Shown here in pieces: positions 42,841-51,617 of a DNA stretch of 64,000 nucleotides. The notes beneath the pieces were generated by a model. That model was not told the DNA's origin and ran no database searches. It saw nothing but the letters and a program-made list of their open reading frames with translations. Within the stretch, counting starts at the first letter, position 1. Each line of letters begins with the position of its first letter. Origin of the DNA: Algibacter pacificus (GTDB lineage: Bacteria > Bacteroidota > Bacteroidia > Flavobacteriales > Flavobacteriaceae); the NCBI RefSeq assembly GCF_008033385.1, contig NZ_ML701731.1:98710-162709 (forward strand). Direction: 5' to 3'. The translations under genes were made by a program, and so were the position numbers.

Positions 42841-43980
42841 TTAATATGTGAATACAACTTTGTTAGGAATATCTCCTGTTTCTACTTCCCATTTTAGAAC
42901 ACCATCTGCGGAAAAGCAGTAAAGACTTCCTGGTGTCACATAATCTTTAGCATCAGTAATTAGGATGTCTTTGGTTTCGGGATTGATATATATTCCGTAA
43001 GGGATTTTAATAAGTGTTTCGTTACCATCTTTAATAATCGACCCGTCTAAAACGGTTTCAGTGGTGGTATCTAAAGTGTTATAAGAAATCGTGTTTTCTC
43101 CTGTTTGATAGCTAAATTCTGTGCTGAAAATGTAAAGCATGTCATTAAAAAATGTCATGTTACTTACTGCTAAATCAAAGGTTTTTTTAACAGTTTCAGT
43201 TTCTGTATCCACGACAAAAAGTTTGGATGCTGTTTCAAAATAATCGCCTCGTGAAGAAACGTAGAGATCACCTTCGTTATCAATTTGAATACGGTGCAGA
43301 TTAATGGCGACTTCAATACGTTTTGTTTCGGTAAAGCTATCAATATCTATTACAGAAACAGTCGATTCGTAATCTGGTGCGCTATAGCCGCCAGAGTTGG
43401 CTACATAAATTTTATCGTTATAAGCTACTAATTCTTCGGGTTGTCTGCCCACTTCCACAGAACGGGTAATACTTAAACTAGTGGTATCTATTTCTACAAC
43501 TTTGCCATTTGCCGCATTAGGATCACCAATGCTTCCAAGGTAGGTGCTTAAGTAGGCTTTTCCATTATAGAACGTCAGGTATCGTCCGTTATCTATATCG
43601 ATTTGTTTCAGTCTTTTACGAGTGTTTACATCTAAAACTTCAACTTTATTTGAGGCATTAACTACCACATATAATTTAGAACCATAGATACCCATATCAT
43701 TCCCTACATCGCCCAAACCACCTACGGCTTCGGGGTTTGCAGCTTTAAAAACTTCTTTGTCGTAAATCCCTGTTTCGTAATCCATATAATCTAAGGCGGC
43801 CTTGTTCATAGACATATTGCCTTCGTTTAATAGAAAGAAGCCTTTAACTTCATCCGATGATTCTGTGGGTACTTCCGTAGCTGGTTCTTCATCTAGTGGA
43901 TCATCGGTACGGCAGGCGTTAAAACTGAATAATAAAGCAATAAGCAGTAGGGTTTGTAAATTTAACTTGATGTTTTTCAT
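42841..43980 (-). CDS. BtuG-like beta-propeller surface lipoprotein (DUF5074/YncE-like)
   Basis: The protein has 379 aa with lipobox FNAC (Cys about 23) and an acidic linker. Propeller blades repeat the pattern VEVLDVNTRKRLKQIDI, VVEIDTTSLSITRSVEV and VSVIDIDSFTETKRIEV. In Bacteroides, BtuG is a cobalamin-binding propeller that caps BtuB. Here the start overlaps the BtuB-like stop by 4 bp (ATGA), so the two are translationally coupled, which supports the same role. Confidence 0.87.
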   Translation of the reverse strand: MKNIKLNLQTLLLIALLFSFNACRTDDPLDEEPATEVPTESSDEVKGFFLLNEGNMSMNKAALDYMDYETGIYDKEVFKAANPEAVGGLGDVGNDMGIYGSKLYVVVNASNKVEVLDVNTRKRLKQIDIDNGRYLTFYNGKAYLSTYLGSIGDPNAANGKVVEIDTTSLSITRSVEVGRQPEELVAYNDKIYVANSGGYSAPDYESTVSVIDIDSFTETKRIEVAINLHRIQIDNEGDLYVSSRGDYFETASKLFVVDTETETVKKTFDLAVSNMTFFNDMLYIFSTEFSYQTGENTISYNTLDTTTETVLDGSIIKDGNETLIKIPYGIYINPETKDILITDAKDYVTPGSLYCFSADGVLKWEVETGDIPNKVVFTY

Positions 43981-46001
43981 AATGTATAATTTAAAGAGAA
44001 TCGGTATGATCTTCCTGGCATCGGAAAATTTTTAATAACAGTATATTGTTGATTGAAAGCATTGTTTACTTCCATTTTAATTTTTAACGGATTTTGTTTT
44101 AAAAACAAGGTGTAGCCTAAGCTTAAATCGTGCGTGTACCAAGGTTGTAAATAGTTGGAATTAATATTGGCCTTTTGGCTATACCTTTCGCCAGTGTAAA
44201 TAAAACTGTAATTAAATTCAAGCTTATTATAATCGAGCATGGCACTTAAACTCCCACTGTGTAATGGGATATAAGGTATTTGATCGCCGTAATTACTTGT
44301 GCCTTTGGTAACATCTATAGATTCTTGATAGGTGTAGCTTAAGTTGGTTCTATAATGAATTTTTTTACCTAAATTTCCCGCTGCTTTTATCGTGGTTTCT
44401 ATACCGGTAGTTTCTACTTTTCCTAAATTAAGCATAGACCAGCGGAATAAGTTAGTTCCCGGTACCGCTACAATTTTATTTTCTATTAAGTTTTTATAAA
44501 CATCGGTTTGAATATCGAAAGCGATGTTTTTAATTTCAGGTTGAAAAGAAAATCCGAAGTTTATTTGAGTGGCATCTTCTGGGTCTAAAAAAACATTGCC
44601 AACAAAGGTGTAATACAAATCGTTAAAGGTGGGGAGCCTAAAAATTTTCTTATAAAAAGCTCTAAGTCTAAATTTTTCTGAAGCAAAAGGTTGCCAATTC
44701 ACCATAAGGGCGGGCGTGTATTTTTGTAAATCTTCGGCAGATTCGTAATACTCAACATCATCATTAACTGTTGTGCTTAATAAACTGGCTTGGATGTGAA
44801 CTTTATCAAAATTAAAATCGGTTGCCAATGCGTTTAATAGGGTTAATCTTTTTGGGTATGCAAACCGATATAAATTAGCTTCCATGGTATTTTTTTGAAC
44901 ATCGGTAGCCAAGGAAATATTCCAAAATGGACGAATTTTAACCGTGTTTACCAAAGAGGCATAATATTCTTTTTGGGTATAACGGTTATCTAATTCGCCA
45001 TCGGTTGTAATAATTTCGGGGTCTACATACCGCGAGTAGTTTTTGGCGTACTTTCCTCTAAATACAATAAAATAGAAATCGTTTATATGGTGGGTGTATT
45101 CCCCTTGTAGAAAATTGTTTTTATCCCATAAACGTTGCGGACGTTCGAATCTGTTGGCTACAATAGTACCAGGTAAACCACGTTCCGAATCGTAATGATA
45201 ATACTTAAGGTTCCAGTTGGTTTTTGTACCCTGCTTGCCGTATAAAGATGCTTCTAGTCTTAAGGCTTCAACATCAGCGTTTTTTCTAACGGCAATAGTA
45301 TCATAAGTGTCGTTGCTATATTCAAATTTATATTCGCCATTCGCATTGGTGTACTCTGTACTAAAGCGCGCGCTTAATTTGTTATTAATTTTAAAATCGA
45401 AATCGACTGCCGGATTAAATAAACCAAAAGACCCTGATTTTAAACTTACATTGGTTTGTAGTTTTTTATCTTCTGAAAATTCAGGGGTTTTAGATTGAAG
45501 ATAAATACTATTGGAAGATGCATAGGATTTTGCCGATTGATTTAAATCTGAACGCTGGCCTTGATAAAGGGCTATCGCTTCCATATTCTGTAAAGAATAT
45601 TTACCTAAATCTATTTGACCATTTTGCGCATTTCCCAACTGAACACCATCATAAAAAACACCGGTATGTTGCGATCCCATACTTCTAATGTTAATGGTTT
45701 TTATACCACCAATTCCGCCATAATCTTTTAGCTGAACACCGCTAAAGAAACGGATAGCATCTGCAACGCTATTGGTGCTTAAACGGCTTAATGTATTACC
45801 GGTTAATTCTTGTACGGGAGCGGGTGAAAAATGACTGTTTAACGGTTCTGGATTTAGATATCTTTTAGATTGTAATAAATATATTTTATCTAATGAAACC
45901 GGTATTATAGAATCTTTTTCTTGAGCGTATAAAGTTGATGAATTATTGAAACCAATACTCATATAAACAAACAGAAAGCAATGTAAAAAAGAAATCCTCA
46001 T
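43977..46001 (-). CDS. btuB: TonB-dependent cobalamin receptor BtuB
   Basis: The protein has 674 aa with a signal peptide (about 1-26, TLYAQ). The plug domain includes QELTGNTLSRLSTNSVADAIRFFSGVQLKDYGGIGGIKTINIRSMGSQHTGVFYDGVQL-type signatures (about 64-125). A 22-strand barrel follows, ending GRSYRFSLNYTL. There is no carboxypeptidase-like extension. A cobalamin riboswitch lies about 130 bp upstream on the same strand, which identifies the ligand as a corrinoid. Confidence 0.93.
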   Translation of the reverse strand: MRISFLHCFLFVYMSIGFNNSSTLYAQEKDSIIPVSLDKIYLLQSKRYLNPEPLNSHFSPAPVQELTGNTLSRLSTNSVADAIRFFSGVQLKDYGGIGGIKTINIRSMGSQHTGVFYDGVQLGNAQNGQIDLGKYSLQNMEAIALYQGQRSDLNQSAKSYASSNSIYLQSKTPEFSEDKKLQTNVSLKSGSFGLFNPAVDFDFKINNKLSARFSTEYTNANGEYKFEYSNDTYDTIAVRKNADVEALRLEASLYGKQGTKTNWNLKYYHYDSERGLPGTIVANRFERPQRLWDKNNFLQGEYTHHINDFYFIVFRGKYAKNYSRYVDPEIITTDGELDNRYTQKEYYASLVNTVKIRPFWNISLATDVQKNTMEANLYRFAYPKRLTLLNALATDFNFDKVHIQASLLSTTVNDDVEYYESAEDLQKYTPALMVNWQPFASEKFRLRAFYKKIFRLPTFNDLYYTFVGNVFLDPEDATQINFGFSFQPEIKNIAFDIQTDVYKNLIENKIVAVPGTNLFRWSMLNLGKVETTGIETTIKAAGNLGKKIHYRTNLSYTYQESIDVTKGTSNYGDQIPYIPLHSGSLSAMLDYNKLEFNYSFIYTGERYSQKANINSNYLQPWYTHDLSLGYTLFLKQNPLKIKMEVNNAFNQQYTVIKNFPMPGRSYRFSLNYTL

Positions 46002-46129
46002 ACTTTGTTTTTAACAAACGAGGACAGAACAATAGAAGTCCTGCGTATCTAAAACATTAAAAATGTAAAAGATAGACAGATATCTAATTCTAGCTTCAAT
46101 CCCCGAAAGCTTATTGAATTATTATAAAA

Positions 46130-46290
46130 ATGGCAGGTATTCTGACTTGCTTCTTTCACCCGGTCTTCCCTTTCTAAGAAAAGTGACCACACTTGGGGTT
46201 TCAGTTTTTAAGCTTACAGCTGCGGGACAGTTTTAGAGTTGCACTAAATTCCCTTTTTAATGTCAAGTTGTTACACTCGACAACCATTTT
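46130..46290 (-). promoter_or_regulatory. Cobalamin riboswitch
   Basis: Read on the minus strand, the stretch contains the B12-box ACTGTCCCGCAGCTGTAAGC (46230-46211) and the downstream AGTCAGAATACCTGCC (46148-46132). Between them are the GGGAAGACCGGGTGAAAG region and paired arms. These are the conserved core elements of the cobalamin riboswitch. It should repress the BtuB operon when B12 is plentiful. Outer limits are approximate. Confidence 0.93.
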
Positions 46291-46447
46291 TAGTTAAAAA
46301 TAAAGTGCAAATATATAGAATTAATTAGTTAACAACACCCCATTTTTATTAAACTTATTGAAGTTTTTTTGTTTAAAATTTCAGAAGAATAAATAGTTAT
46401 AAAAACATGATTTATGTCCTATTTTTAATGATTTTTTATTTATAAAA

Positions 46448-46753
46448 TTGGGGCAGCAGCATATTCGTATTAATTTTAATGATATTAAATATATTGAAGC
46501 TCAAAAAGAATACGTCGCTTTACATTTAGTGAATGGAGAACCTGTAAAAACCTTACTTCGTCTTAAAAATATTGAAGACATTTTGCCTAAGGAATATTTT
46601 ATGCGAATTCACCGTTCTTTTATTGTTAACCTCAATCATATTGTTACCGTCGAGCGGAATAGAATTATTTATAGTCGAAAAGAATTTATCGTGGTTAGCG
46701 ATACCTATCAAGAGGATTTTAAGAAGTTTTTGAATAAAAATTTTTTCAATTGA
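46448..46753 (+). CDS. LytTR DNA-binding domain protein, probably 5'-truncated
   Basis: The reading frame has 101 aa from a TTG at 46448. It is almost exactly a LytTR domain: HIRINFNDIKYIEAQKEYVALHL, FMRIHRSFIVNLNHIV and FIVVSDTYQEDFKKFL. Homology appears to extend upstream in frame, because the 15 codons before the TTG read FNDFLFIK, the usual linker ahead of LytTR in response regulators. That stretch has no start codon and hits a stop at 46400. A receiver domain is missing, so this is likely a remnant or a stand-alone domain. Confidence 0.65.
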   Translation: MGQQHIRINFNDIKYIEAQKEYVALHLVNGEPVKTLLRLKNIEDILPKEYFMRIHRSFIVNLNHIVTVERNRIIYSRKEFIVVSDTYQEDFKKFLNKNFFN

Positions 46754-46849
46754 AATTTCGTTGATTGAAAGTTGCCTTCTATTGATTTCTTTCTTTTTCT
46801 TAGCATTCATTTTAGATCTTTATATCAGTTAAATTTAAAATATAGCGTT

Positions 46850-48037
46850 ATGAAAAATAGTATTAAAAAAGAACTGGTGGTATTAATTGTATTTGTTTCC
46901 GTTTTCTATACGGCCGCGGCACAAATTACATATCCTATTGTCGACACGAATGTTTCTGAATTTTATAGCAACAATAGAGTGATTTCAGAACCCAATGAAG
47001 GCGAGGCGTTTTATGGGCAAGATGGTACATATACAGGAAATCAACCCTCATATACCGATAATGGCGACGGCACTATTACCGATAATGTAACGGGATTAAT
47101 GTGGGAAAAAGATATGGGTGAAAAAATGACCTATGAAGCCGCTTTTTCCAAAGCCCAACAATCTAATTTAGGCGGGCATTCGGATTGGCGTGTGCCAACC
47201 ATTAAAGAGTTGTATTCCTTAATTTTGTTTACTGGTCAGGTTAAAGGCGCAAAATCCAATAAGTTATTTATTGATACCGATTATTTTATTCAACCTATTG
47301 GAAATACAAATATTGGAGAACGCGAAATTGATGCACAAACCTGGTCGTCCACGGAATATGTAGGTTTAACTATGCATAGTGATAAAACCATTTTTGGAGT
47401 TAATTTTATTGATGGTCGCATAAAAGGATATCCTAAATTTAAGAAAAGAACCCAAACAGCAAATACCATGTATTTTCGTATGGTTAGAGGGAATACAGAC
47501 TACGGAAAAAATAATTTTATAGATAACGGCGATGGGACGGTAAGTGATTATGCTACAGGATTAATGTGGCAAAAAGCAGATGATGGCAAAGCACGAGATT
47601 GGGAAGGGGCATTAGCCTATTCAGAAGATTTGGAACTTGCCGGTTATACCGATTGGCGATTACCTGATGCTAAAGAATTACAAAGTATTGTAGATTATTC
47701 TAGATCGCCGCAAACCACAAACTCTCCTGCTATCGATCCTGTTTTTTCAACTACTGAAATTAAAGATCCCGAAGGGAAATCTGGGCAATATCCATTCTTT
47801 TGGACTAGTACCACACATTTAGATGGTGTAAATCCAGCAGCAGGTGCCGTGTATATTGCTTTTGGCGAAGGACAAGGGAAAATGCGAAATACGCTTATGG
47901 ATGTGCACGGGGCTGGATGCCAAAGAAGTGATCCTAAAAGTGGAAATAAAAACCAATATCCTAAGTATTTCGGGCCTCAAGGCGATGTGAGGTATGTTTA
48001 CAATTATGTACGAAGTGTTCGTACTATTAAACTTTAA
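46850..48037 (+). CDS. Secreted DUF1566 (Lcl) domain protein
   Basis: The product has 395 aa from the ATG at 46850, chosen because a clean signal peptide follows (KKELVVLIVFVSVFYTAAAQ); the open frame continues 26 codons upstream without coding character. Two DUF1566 repeats are visible: DNGDGTITDNVTGLMWEKD with SDWRVPTIKELYSL, and DNGDGTVSDYATGLMWQKA with TDWRLPDAKELQSIVDYSRS. The C-terminus has FWTSTTH and a Cys-containing GAGCQRSDPK. DUF1566 is a surface-exposed fold of unknown role. Confidence 0.88.
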   Translation: MKNSIKKELVVLIVFVSVFYTAAAQITYPIVDTNVSEFYSNNRVISEPNEGEAFYGQDGTYTGNQPSYTDNGDGTITDNVTGLMWEKDMGEKMTYEAAFSKAQQSNLGGHSDWRVPTIKELYSLILFTGQVKGAKSNKLFIDTDYFIQPIGNTNIGEREIDAQTWSSTEYVGLTMHSDKTIFGVNFIDGRIKGYPKFKKRTQTANTMYFRMVRGNTDYGKNNFIDNGDGTVSDYATGLMWQKADDGKARDWEGALAYSEDLELAGYTDWRLPDAKELQSIVDYSRSPQTTNSPAIDPVFSTTEIKDPEGKSGQYPFFWTSTTHLDGVNPAAGAVYIAFGEGQGKMRNTLMDVHGAGCQRSDPKSGNKNQYPKYFGPQGDVRYVYNYVRSVRTIKL

Positions 48038-48096
48038 TGTTTCTGTTTAAAAATCTCTTAATATTAAATATAATATAAAAATGAACTTGCATTTTT

Positions 48097-48816
48097 CTAA
48101 ACCGGCACTAAATCGCAATACCAAACGCCATAGTTATCGGCAGTACAAACGGAATCATCATTGCCTTTTGGCGCATCATATTCGCGATATACTTTTTCGC
48201 CAATGGTAAAAGGAATGGGGTTTTTAAAAATAGGACCATCGAAACAAAAGGTGTGAAATTCGCCGTTTTCGCCGCAAGGATCTACACCTTCGGGTAAATT
48301 ATCTATAAAATGCTCATCGATAATAGTACCCACAAAATCTTGATCGAAAAATTTAGAGTTTGCACAAACTACAATGGTTTTAAACCCTAAGTTTAAAAAC
48401 TCGGTAAGTAATGTTTTGGTGTCTTTTTTCCAAATAGGAAAAACCGTTTTTATATGATGTTTAGCTAGATTATTTTCGCGATAAGTACGTAAATCTTCCA
48501 AAAATATATCTCCAAAAGCACTGTGGGTAAAACCGTTTTGTTTTAGTTGAGAAACCGTATTAAGCATAACCTCCTCGTAGGTTTCCATGCTTGGCATTTC
48601 GGGGAGTTCTATTAAACTGGCTTTAATATTTATGGCATTAGTTTGGGCTAAAAGTAATTCCTTTCTAAGGCCGTGCATAGACACCCGATTGTAATGGCTA
48701 TTTACAGTTGTAATTAATTGCTCAACGCTATAGTTTGTATCTTGTAATAAATAATATAAAGCTAAAGCGGAATCTTTTCCCGAACTCCAATTAAAATAGG
48801 TTTTGTGTTTTTGCAT
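48097..48816 (-). CDS. Diphthine-ammonia ligase-like ATP pyrophosphatase
   Basis: The protein has 239 aa. The N-terminal PP-loop is YFNWSSGKDSALALYYL. HSAFGDIFLEDLRTYRE and VDPCGENGEFHTFCFDGPIF are the markers of the Dph6/MJ0570-related family. Archaeal and eukaryotic Dph6 makes diphthamide on EF2; bacteria lack that, so the bacterial substrate is unknown. The ATG overlaps the stop of the S41 protease gene by one base (TAATG), so translation is coupled. Confidence 0.88.
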   Translation of the reverse strand: MQKHKTYFNWSSGKDSALALYYLLQDTNYSVEQLITTVNSHYNRVSMHGLRKELLLAQTNAINIKASLIELPEMPSMETYEEVMLNTVSQLKQNGFTHSAFGDIFLEDLRTYRENNLAKHHIKTVFPIWKKDTKTLLTEFLNLGFKTIVVCANSKFFDQDFVGTIIDEHFIDNLPEGVDPCGENGEFHTFCFDGPIFKNPIPFTIGEKVYREYDAPKGNDDSVCTADNYGVWYCDLVPV

Positions 48817-50297
48817 TATTTAGATAAAAAATCGGCATTAATATACATCTCATTTTTAAATTTATTGGTTATTAAGGGGGCTTTTAAAAGTGTTGCATCT
48901 GTTTGGGTTTTAGATGCTGTGTTTTTTGCTGAAATCGCTCTAATATCATCTAAAGCCGCTTTTAAAACCGCTTCATTTTCGTCTCCAAAAGCCAATGTGT
49001 TGTTCCAGTATTCGTATTCTATAACTTCGGCAATATTAGGCTCAAAACCAGAGGTGTAATCACTTTCTCCATTTTTATTGAATATTTGAAAAACTATGGG
49101 TTGCATGGCGTTTAAATGTGTTGAGTTTGCCGTACTTCTATTTAAATAATCGGAATCTGGAGAATCATACAAGGTAATGGAACCCACATTTTTTCCGTAG
49201 GTTGTCGTTCCAATGCGGTTTACAGGAATGTATGGTAATAGTCCGTTTATAATCATTTCACTTGCCGATGCGGTATTGCCCGATGTTAATACATAAAGCT
49301 GGTTTAATGTTGTTAACCTATTTATGCTTTGTTCGCCTGTTTTGTCGCCACTAGAATTATAGACATTTAAGGTGTTCTCAAAGTTGTAATACCCATTTTC
49401 GGCGTCGTGTTTACTGTTAAAAATTAATTCGGCAAAGCGTTCTGTGTTGGCGTTGGCGTAAATCATACTCGCTAAATAAGCCGATGTTTCTACCGATCCG
49501 CCACCGTTTAGTCTTAAATCCAGAATAAGTTCGGTAATGTTTTCAGATTTAAAGAACGCAAAGGCATCATTTAATTCGTCGTTATACGATGATGTAAAAC
49601 CGTTATACACTAAATAGCCCACTTTTTTTCCGTCGATATTATCGAATACTTTTGTTAAATAAACCGGGTTTTCTGAGATAATTTCCGCTGTAATGGTTTT
49701 GTCTTCTATAGGAGTTAAAACACCGTTGTTTTCTGAAACAAAAGATAGAGTAACGCTATCTTGATATAATCCATTTATAGCGTCGCTATAGGTTGAGGAG
49801 GTTAATGTGGTGCCATTAATGGCGTTTATAATATCGCCTCGTTTTATGCCGGCAGCACTGGCTGGCGAATTATCGGTAACGTAACGGACATAAAGGATGA
49901 CGTTGCCGTCACCATCAATTTGGACACCTTGAGGTTGTAATCCAAAGGATTTGCTAATACCTTGAAAAGCATTTTCTTGTTCGATATAATCTTCAATAAA
50001 CCATGAAAAACGATCAATAACATCCGTTTGATAAATAAGGCTATAAAATAAGTCTTCTGGTGTTGAAAAGCTGCTTAAATAGGATCTGTAAGTACTGCTA
50101 TTTTCGGTTTTAGAATCTGCTAAATCTGGAACTTCCGTTTGCCAATTGTACCAAGAATTCATGGCTTTCCAAACAAAATCGTTTAAGTTTTCTGTTTGTT
50201 GTGCTTCGGAAACAATAATGTCGTCTTTATCCTCAAAACAACTCACTGTTGTTAATGCTAATGAAAGCAATAGGAACAGGGTTTTTATATTTTTCAT
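48816..50297 (-). CDS. S41-family peptidase lipoprotein
   Basis: The protein has 493 aa with lipobox TVSC (Cys about 20). An N-terminal helical region is followed by a PDZ-like domain (NSPASAAGIKRGDIINAINGTTL near 140-165) and the S41 catalytic domain with ELILDLRLNGGGSVETS and the catalytic-type Ser in SGNTASASEMIINGL; a Lys follows in GKNVGS. These C-terminal-processing proteases work outside the cytoplasm. It is the first gene of a two-gene minus-strand unit. Confidence 0.91.
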   Translation of the reverse strand: MKNIKTLFLLLSLALTTVSCFEDKDDIIVSEAQQTENLNDFVWKAMNSWYNWQTEVPDLADSKTENSSTYRSYLSSFSTPEDLFYSLIYQTDVIDRFSWFIEDYIEQENAFQGISKSFGLQPQGVQIDGDGNVILYVRYVTDNSPASAAGIKRGDIINAINGTTLTSSTYSDAINGLYQDSVTLSFVSENNGVLTPIEDKTITAEIISENPVYLTKVFDNIDGKKVGYLVYNGFTSSYNDELNDAFAFFKSENITELILDLRLNGGGSVETSAYLASMIYANANTERFAELIFNSKHDAENGYYNFENTLNVYNSSGDKTGEQSINRLTTLNQLYVLTSGNTASASEMIINGLLPYIPVNRIGTTTYGKNVGSITLYDSPDSDYLNRSTANSTHLNAMQPIVFQIFNKNGESDYTSGFEPNIAEVIEYEYWNNTLAFGDENEAVLKAALDDIRAISAKNTASKTQTDATLLKAPLITNKFKNEMYINADFLSK

Positions 50298-50392
50298 GTG
50301 CTAACTAATTAAATGGGAATACATTTTAAAACTCTAAATTTAGGTACATTATTGTGTAATAAAAAATAATGTTAATAGTTTAGACAAGATTT

Positions 50393-50521
50393 GGAGGCAG
50401 ACCTTACGTTAGGGATAGCAGTGGAAAGCCCACAGTAAGCTCGATGATAATCGAGATTGCGAGGACTTGTAGCGTATAGCCCGACCCTTTGTAGCTTTTG
50501 CGGAAAAGGGGAACGCCCAAA
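50393..50521 (+). ncRNA. Structured intergenic element, copy A (Flavo-1-like candidate)
   Basis: The conserved blocks are GTTAGGGATAGCAGTGG (50408-50424), AGCGTATAGCCCGACCC (50471-50487) and AACGCCCAAA at the end. Between them is a perfect CTCGAT-GATA-ATCGAG hairpin (50440-50455), and after the second block CCCTTT pairs with AAAGGG. The same blocks, same order, occur on the minus strand at 62289-62451. Such elements are common in Flavobacteriia intergenic DNA; the nearest named family I recall is Flavo-1, unverified. It covers much of the 323-bp gap before the third sigma gene. Confidence 0.65.
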
Positions 50522-50546
50522 TTAATTTTAAATTATTTACTTTCGA

Positions 50547-50574
50547 TGTAACAAATGAGAAAGGTGGTCGTCAT
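50547..50574 (+). promoter_or_regulatory. ECF-type promoter of the third sigma cassette
   Basis: TGTAAC at 50547-50552 and CGTCAT at 50569-50574; 17 nt lie between AAC and GTC, the same geometry as the other two cassettes. It is 46 bp upstream of the sigma start codon, which implies autoregulation. Confidence 0.72.
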
Positions 50575-50620
50575 CATATTAAATAGCCGTAACCTAGCTG
50601 TTTTATAAAACCAATTAAAA

Positions 50621-51130
50621 ATGACTCAAACAGAGTTTTTAAATGTTGTAATGCCTTTTAAGGATAAAGTATTTCGGTTGGCGAAACGCTTGCTAGTTTC
50701 TACGGAAGAGGCCGAGGATGCTACGCAGGAAATGCTTTTGAAATTATGGAATAATAAGGAAAAGATGGCCGAGTATAAAAATGTGGAGGCTTTTTCGATG
50801 ACGATGACTAAGAATTTTTGTTTCGATAAATTAAAGTCGAAGCAGGCACAGAACCTTAAAATTGTACACACCAACTACGAGGATAAGCAAACGGCTTTGC
50901 AAAAGCAGATGGAGTTGAATGATAGCGTAAACTGGGTGTCTAAAATTATTGAGGATTTGCCGGACTTACAGAAAACAATAATTCAGTTGCGAGATATAGA
51001 GGAATATGATTTGGATGAGATTGCGAAAATGCTGGACATGAATAATACAGCGGTACGTGTAAACTTGTCGAGAGCAAGAAAAACAATAAGAGAAAAGTTG
51101 ACTAATACACATAATTATGGTGTTAAATAA
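50621..51130 (+). CDS. ECF RNA polymerase sigma factor (third cassette)
   Basis: The protein has 169 aa. Region 2 has STEEAEDATQEMLLKLW and NVEAFSMTMTKNFCFDKL. Region 4 has LPDLQKTIIQLRDIEEYDLDEIAKMLDMNNTAVRVNLSRARKTIREKL. It overlaps the next gene by 14 bp, which suggests tight coupling with a putative anti-sigma factor. The following two genes are DUF4252 proteins, so this operon differs in output from the other two sigma cassettes. Confidence 0.93.
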   Translation: MTQTEFLNVVMPFKDKVFRLAKRLLVSTEEAEDATQEMLLKLWNNKEKMAEYKNVEAFSMTMTKNFCFDKLKSKQAQNLKIVHTNYEDKQTALQKQMELNDSVNWVSKIIEDLPDLQKTIIQLRDIEEYDLDEIAKMLDMNNTAVRVNLSRARKTIREKLTNTHNYGVK

Positions 51131-51605
51131 TATAGAAAAATTACTAGAAAAATACGATAATGGTGAAACAAGCCTAAAGGAAGAGCAACTGTTAAAAAAC
51201 TATTTTGCAAGTGACGATGTTGCGCCCCATTTGGAAGTTTATAAATCCATGTTTGGTTATTTTTCAATATGTAACCGGGAGCAGTTTAATAAGGACATTA
51301 TTTTTGAAACTGAAGTAAAAACAAAGAAACAACCTTTTAATTACAAGTGGTTAGCGGTTGCCGCAGTGGCCGTTTTAATGATTGGGTTTTACTTTGGAGG
51401 TTCGCTAAATAATAATGATTTAGGGACTTATGAAGATCCGGAGTTGGCTTTAATGGAAGTAACGAAATCTTTAGAAATGATTTCGAAAAACTTTAATAAA
51501 GGTGTGGCTACGGTGAATTATTTAGACCAAATAGAAAAAGGAACCGCTACGTTGGGATACCTTAACGAAGTGGAAAATGCGACTGGAATAATTTTTAAAA
51601 ATTAA
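51117..51605 (+). CDS. Single-pass membrane protein, putative anti-sigma factor
   Basis: The protein has 162 aa. The cytoplasmic N-terminus (IEKLLEKYDNGETSLKEEQLLKNYF) is followed by a membrane span near 79-97 (WLAVAAVAVLMIGFYFGG). The extracytoplasmic tail has two short repeats (VATVNYLDQIEKG and TATLGYLNEVENA). The LLEKYxxGETSLKEE opening is common in genes following ECF sigma factors in Flavobacteriia. It overlaps the sigma gene by 14 bp. Confidence 0.82.
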   Translation: MVLNNIEKLLEKYDNGETSLKEEQLLKNYFASDDVAPHLEVYKSMFGYFSICNREQFNKDIIFETEVKTKKQPFNYKWLAVAAVAVLMIGFYFGGSLNNNDLGTYEDPELALMEVTKSLEMISKNFNKGVATVNYLDQIEKGTATLGYLNEVENATGIIFKN

Positions 51606-51617
51606 TTAAGAAAAAAA

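Noticed and set aside
50370..50410. Minus-strand AAGGTC...GTCTAA as an ECF promoter for the S41 protease gene
   Set aside because: Spacing fits, but the -35 box is poor and it overlaps the conserved start of element copy A, which explains the sequence better.
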